A stretch of DNA of 64,000 bases from Polytrichum commune (taxonomy: Eukaryota; Streptophyta; Polytrichopsida; Polytrichales; Polytrichaceae). The DNA lies in NCBI GenBank assembly GCA_950295325.1, contig OX485803.1, forward strand, positions 4,028,001 through 4,092,000, given 5' to 3'. The position numbers were made by a program, and so were the translations under genes. The notes below the pieces were generated by a model. It was not told where the DNA came from. It was given only the letters and a program-made list of their open reading frames with translations, and ran no database searches. This document shows positions 59,320-64,000 of this stretch, one piece after another (within the stretch, counting starts at the first letter, position 1; the number at the start of each line of letters is the position of its first letter).

Positions 59320-62300
59320 TGGGGGGAGGGGACCCATGATCGTCAACCTAAAAAATGTGATGAAGACTTTGATGTGCAAGTGGATTATTACAACCTTACT
59401 AGCAAGAGAGTCCAACCCTTGTGTATTCTTCTTGACCCTTATTATCCCTAAAAATTTGTTTGTTTTCAAGATTAGGTATAAAGTTGTATTTGCATGCTTG
59501 CTTTATGAAATATCCATCAAGCAATATTCTTGCTTGGGGTGTGCACTCATTGTTAAAAGTATGGACCCATGTGAGTGCACAAAAAGGTATGCCTAGGGGT
59601 TACAAAATCTACATAAGGTATGAATATCATTAATTCTAGTGTTATAAATATACTAGGCATATTATTCATATAATCCTAGTTATACTTGTGCCTTTAGGCC
59701 CATAGTTAATTATAATGAAGTGGACGATCTACAACATATATAAATTAATATTTTATCCAATATGCAAATCATATCCATTCATGAAATTTAAGGTTTAGGA
59801 CAAGATGGGGAAGACTACTCTTTGGAAACTCTAAATGTTTCTCATTCTAGAGACTGCAAGTGGAGTGATTGTGGACCTCATAGGTGGTTTTTCTTCTTTT
59901 CTTCTCGTGGTTGAATCTTGTTCCAGTTTTGAGATTGTTGTTGTAAAGTGTGATCTTTTGAGGGCCTTTATAGCATCAACATTTGGACGTTGGTTTATGG
60001 TGCCCATCTTCGGCTTCAACATCAACAATTTCCGGTCATTTGTCTTACCTCTCCTTCTGCATTATTATTTACACCACATTTTGGTTCAACCGAGTGGGTT
60101 GGTGTTTCTCAGTGCCATCACCTACTTTTGTTCATATTCAATACAAGAGCAGGATCGGAATATGTCTTGTCAAATCACTGGCTCCTACAAGGCTACAACC
60201 CCCAATCTTATTATTCAGGTTTGACTCACGTTGTCCAAGGATAGACTCACTAGAATTAAGTCTGGTATGTAGTATGTCCAACCTAAAGTTTGACTATCTA
60301 GAGTTAGAGATAATGATAATATATTGAAATCGGGATGTGATTGTGCGGTATCGTTATCTCTTAAGGAGTAGTTGAAGGAGTCAAGAAAAGAGGGAAAAAA
60401 AACAAGTTGGCCAAAACATTAACCATCAAGACTTAGTACTTGAGAAGGGCCTATAGAATGCGCCACAAAATTTGCAATAGGTGAATTGACTATTGACAAC
60501 CAATTGACCTCTTGGACCATCCTTGCAATATGGAAACAAAATTATGTTGGTATCAAAATGAGACTAGGTCAATGTGGACCTATGATTTGATAAATTATTT
60601 AATGGTAGAGTTAGAAACCATCATTGCATTAGCTACAATGACTTATATTATAGAAACAAATTTGTATGAGTTACATCCAATGGATGAATGAGTGTTCAAT
60701 GATTTCATCAATGATAAATAAACATGTATTGCTAAGAGTATTTTAGCCATTATTTTGACATAATATTTTAGGCTTGTACATATGGTTGGGGTCTAAACAA
60801 TTCATTTTATTTTCAATTATGTATGTATTCGAGGGGATTTTTCAAGTATATATTTGTATGTATATCATTTTCATGAGGGGGAAAATGTTGTATATTAGGG
60901 GTATTAATTTCATGGTCATGCACGCACGTGGTTCCTAGTTCTAACAATAAGTGCGCCTCCCGAGCATACTTGACACAAAGTCGAAGAACACATCTGTGTG
61001 GTTGGACCTTTTCTATAAGGTCGTGGGCTTTTTATGATCATTTTCAAAGCAAAAACTTAAGGAACGACTTAAAATTTTGAATATGACAATAGTTTGCCGA
61101 GATATTTCATAGGTGTGGTCATGTTATAAAAAATATGATTGTATGTATAGTGTGTAAGCAACATTTGATTATGAAATTGAGACCGTGCCATTTTGTTCAT
61201 CAAAGATGATGTGTTGTTTCCAACTTAATTATCATGCATACATAATCATCTTGTTGATACACGTATCGAATTTAGAATAAAGATGATGGAATCTACGTTT
61301 CTTATGAATATTTAATTTTAATGTTGTGAAAACTTATATTTAGATCATTTAAGTTTTGATGATTTATTTTTGTACATGAATAAAGAAACATATTCTAAGA
61401 ACTTTTCTATAGAGATAAGCATAATTTAAAGATCAAAATTCAATAGTTTTCATGAATATAGCGAGTCATTGGAAAAGTTGTTCACTAGTTGAGGGGTTGA
61501 CCATGAATTCAATAGAAAACCAAAAACAGTATGGTAAAGCCAAATCCACTTTGGCTCCCTTTGATACTTTGTGTTGTGTGGATTGAAACCTATATATAAG
61601 CCACAATTTGATATCACGTTGACTTAGGATAATTAAATCAGCTTCTACATGCATAAGTTTTTATGCACCTTGTATAATTTTTCCCTGCAATCTCCTAACT
61701 TCACTAATCCAATCCAATCTCTAGAATTTTCACATCCATTGCACTCAATGGTATTTACCAGTTAGATCTTGGAGCTATTTGTGCTTTAAGTGTTAAAAAA
61801 ATTTATTTTGTCTAAGAATGTGTTTGCAAAATGCTTTTCGTAGTGGGATTCATTGACTTCTATGGAACCTTAATCTTTCTTATGTAGGGTGGTTCTATCA
61901 TTACTTAGTTGTTTAGTTATTAAATCATTACTTGTCCTTTTGTTGTATCAGGTGTGTGTGCGTGCATATCTCTCTACACAAGGAAAAAATAAATGATGTG
62001 TTTAGTAACTAGTCATTTGTTTTGACAAAAAGTATAGTGTCATGGACTCATGGTTTAGAGTAGTTGTTCAAGACAATTGTGAGTCTACATCATGTAGGGG
62101 GGTTTAGTTAAAAAACAAATGATTCTTTGCAAAGATAAAGAAATGCACATGTGTTGGGATGAGTGTGGTATTGTTATGTCATAAATACTTGATTGGTGTA
62201 TGAGTTCATATTATGTCCACAAGTAGAGGTCCACATAAAGATACCAAGTTCTTATAAATGAGCGCATTTCAATTGTTTCTTATCATACTCAATTACCAAT

Positions 62301-62530
62301 CAACCTCAAGATGGCATTAGAAAGTAATTAAAAGTTTGGGAGACCAAGGAGGTATCCTCACCAACTCCCCATAATATCTTTATTTGGTTCTCAAAGTTCA
62401 TGGAGACATAAATCTTCTCAAGAGGTTTATATTCAAAAATCTTTTTTGTAGGCTATGTGAGTTTTGAAGTTATTGACTAACCATATTTTTATATATGGAT
62501 GATTGAATTTTAAATAATATGCAAAGAAAT
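59320..62530. other. Gene desert
   Basis: No domain-bearing frame. A plus-strand frame of 129 codons at 59835-60224 is hydrophobic, but it overlaps two other frames of similar length and shows no recognised signature. Confidence 0.5.
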
Positions 62531-62531
62531 A

Positions 62532-63219
62532 TTGTACTTTATATTATCTTACTTTAATGACAACAATGACGACGAAGATGATACAATATATTTGTTGGAA
62601 CTAGAAGTTGTAGCTCCAAAAGAGACAGGAACAAAAAGAAAGAGGAAAGATCCGGTACTTATAAATGTAGTGGGATTGGAGAGCTTTGCGGTTGAAAACA
62701 CACAACCATTACGACATTCTTCTAGACCACCCAAAACAACCGAAAAAATTTATTGGGCGTGATAAAAAAAAAGCAGTGGCATTAAGCACATTTTTCAAGA
62801 AAAAACCTTCGAGTTTATCGAGTAGACCATCAACAATAACTACGGTTTCATAAGAGGAACCTACAACGGTAATCATGACTGGGATTCCAAGCAGCTCACT
62901 TGATCATAGTGTTGCAATTACTGAGACACCGGCGAATCGAGTTGAGCTTAAGGTTGGTGATCGTGTAAATTTATTTGATATCCACGACGACGTTATAGTG
63001 GCAATTGCCATAATCATATCGATTCCAAGATCCGGACAATTGCACAACAGAATGCAACCAAAGGGATTTTACAAAGTCGTTGTAGAGGAGGTTGTTGTTG
63101 GAGAATCTCCTCTTATGGTACCCAACAAAGACGATGATCCAGAATAATTGTATGTTCGAGATGTTGAGGGTACGATGATTGCATGGCGACACGATCGTAT
63201 CGTATATATGAAATAGATT
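62532..63219 (+). pseudogene. Fragment resembling an EN/SPM TNP1-type domain protein
   Basis: An acidic start (DNNDDEDD) and a basic KRKRKD stretch precede LRHSSRPPKTTEK. After a frameshift at about 62758 comes ALSTFFKKKPSSLSSRPST, then a C-terminal domain: VGDRVNLFDI, HNRMQPKGFYKVVVEEVV, ESPLMVP and RDVEGTMIAWRHDRIVYMK. The last part resembles the plant TNP1/EN/SPM domain (PF03017), which ends in a similar 'da.G..IaWp' box. In-frame TAA codons at about 62851 and 63145 are both compatible with CAA to TAA. Upstream exons are not visible. This is a decayed CACTA-type or related transposon gene; the assignment is moderate. Confidence 0.5.
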
Positions 63220-64000
63220 TAAGTGATTAGTACTAGTTTTTGCAGGCTTGTTTATCAAGTGTGGTTTTGATAATTTTTACTATTTGAATATAGTATTATA
63301 TATGTTTTAATTTTTAATATATTTATTTAGATATTTTATTTATTTATTTCGGTATGCTTGAATAGATTTATTGTGAAAAAAATCGTGCATAAAATAACAT
63401 AAAAACAATGTGCAAACTTAATTTTTTTTAAAGGCTATGCATCCCTTATAAATAAATCTCAATATACAATATTATCATCATATTTGAATTGAATTGACAA
63501 GCGAAAACCGCACTTGGCCATGAGCGGTTTTCCTGAATATTGTGTTCTTAGAAAAATATTACCATGTAAGATTTTATTCTTTTAAAGCACTCTTTTGCTT
63601 TGTGATATGTCTCACAAAAAGAAATACTTTTTCATTTCTAACACTTTAATCAATATAAAATGAGTTTATACAAATTGCATCACAAACCCAAGTGATGATG
63701 ATTTACTTTCACCTTCTGATGATGATTGATTGGACTCCCGAGAAGTTCAACAACTTGCACCCACAAGGGCTTGGGCACGGACATATTTGAGGAAGTTTAG
63801 ATCATCTTGGAAAATTGGTAGAAAATAGCTCATGCATATGAGACCACATGGTGAGCCTACACATGGTTGTATGGAATGCTTTGTATGTGAGGAATTTTGT
63901 ATTAATTCACCATGGGGTTTGGCAGTAGGTTGCAAAAGTATACAAAACTTGTCCATATGCGACCACGAGAAAAATAATGATCACAAATTTGCGGTGGCTA
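63220..64000. other. AT-rich intergenic DNA
   Basis: No supported feature. A minus-strand frame at 63747-63956 has no recognisable content. Confidence 0.5.

Noticed and set aside
59835-60327. Overlapping plus-strand frames of 84-129 codons with hydrophobic segments
   Set aside because: Three frames are open at once, with no domain, no exon context and no bias towards one frame.

Overview
The window looks like a repeat-dominated, gene-poor stretch of a land plant (streptophyte) nuclear genome. The evidence is AT-rich composition, genes interrupted by GT-AG introns, plant-type transposon superfamilies (Mutator-like, CACTA, an Emigrant-like MITE, L1-type LINE), a short plant-type telomeric motif (TAAACCC x3) and many microsatellites. 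I found no intact host gene, no rRNA, no functional tRNA and no prokaryotic feature. The species cannot be named from the sequence. The diverged transposase and LINE types lean weakly towards a non-seed plant.

Layout. 1-7120: diverged repeats, with a Mutator-like (MULE) transposase relic near 3.3 kb and a decayed minus-strand CACTA (TNP2/DUF4218/DUF4216) gene at 4.2-6.5 kb. 7131-16516: MULE-1, complete from end to end, with terminal inverted repeats and a 10-bp target-site duplication (TSD). It carries a minus-strand gene resembling an N6/N4 DNA methyltransferase, a 358-bp tandem array and a plus-strand transposase pseudogene split by a solo LTR. 17.25-18.47 kb: a third, decayed MULE copy. 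18702-26530: a solo LTR with a 5-bp TSD that was itself hit by MULE-2 (19415-26082, 10-bp TSD, inverted relative to MULE-1). MULE-2 carries the C-terminal part of the transposase, a 210-bp tandem array with palindromes, and a multi-exon gene with a ParB-like DGNHRL motif. 26545-28079: a third solo LTR, minus strand. 28-33.3 kb and most of 38.5-64 kb: intergenic DNA made of diverged dispersed repeats. 33586-34799: a 5'-truncated LINE with a 12-bp TSD, coding for the end of an RNase H domain followed by a zinc motif and a PD-(D/E)XK-like endonuclease. 36299-36739: an Emigrant/pogo-like MITE. 37.5-38.4 kb: an APE-endonuclease fragment of a similar LINE. 44.9 and 47.6 kb: two copies of another MITE. 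56122-56469: a nearly perfect 168-bp-arm hairpin. 56.9-58.1 kb: a LINE reverse-transcriptase relic. 62.5-63.2 kb: a fragment resembling the EN/SPM TNP1 domain.

How the parts fit. The most interesting object is the MULE family. Reading MULE-1 and MULE-2 together suggests a two-gene transposon. One gene is a zinc-finger/DDE/SWIM transposase. The other is transcribed divergently and would encode a ParB-like plus DNA-methyltransferase-like protein. Each copy keeps only one half of that second gene, and each carries a different tandem array in the central region between the two divergent genes. Many of the breaks are stop codons of the kind expected from methylcytosine deamination. Insertions between the families went both ways: an LTR landed in MULE-1, and MULE-2 landed in a related LTR.
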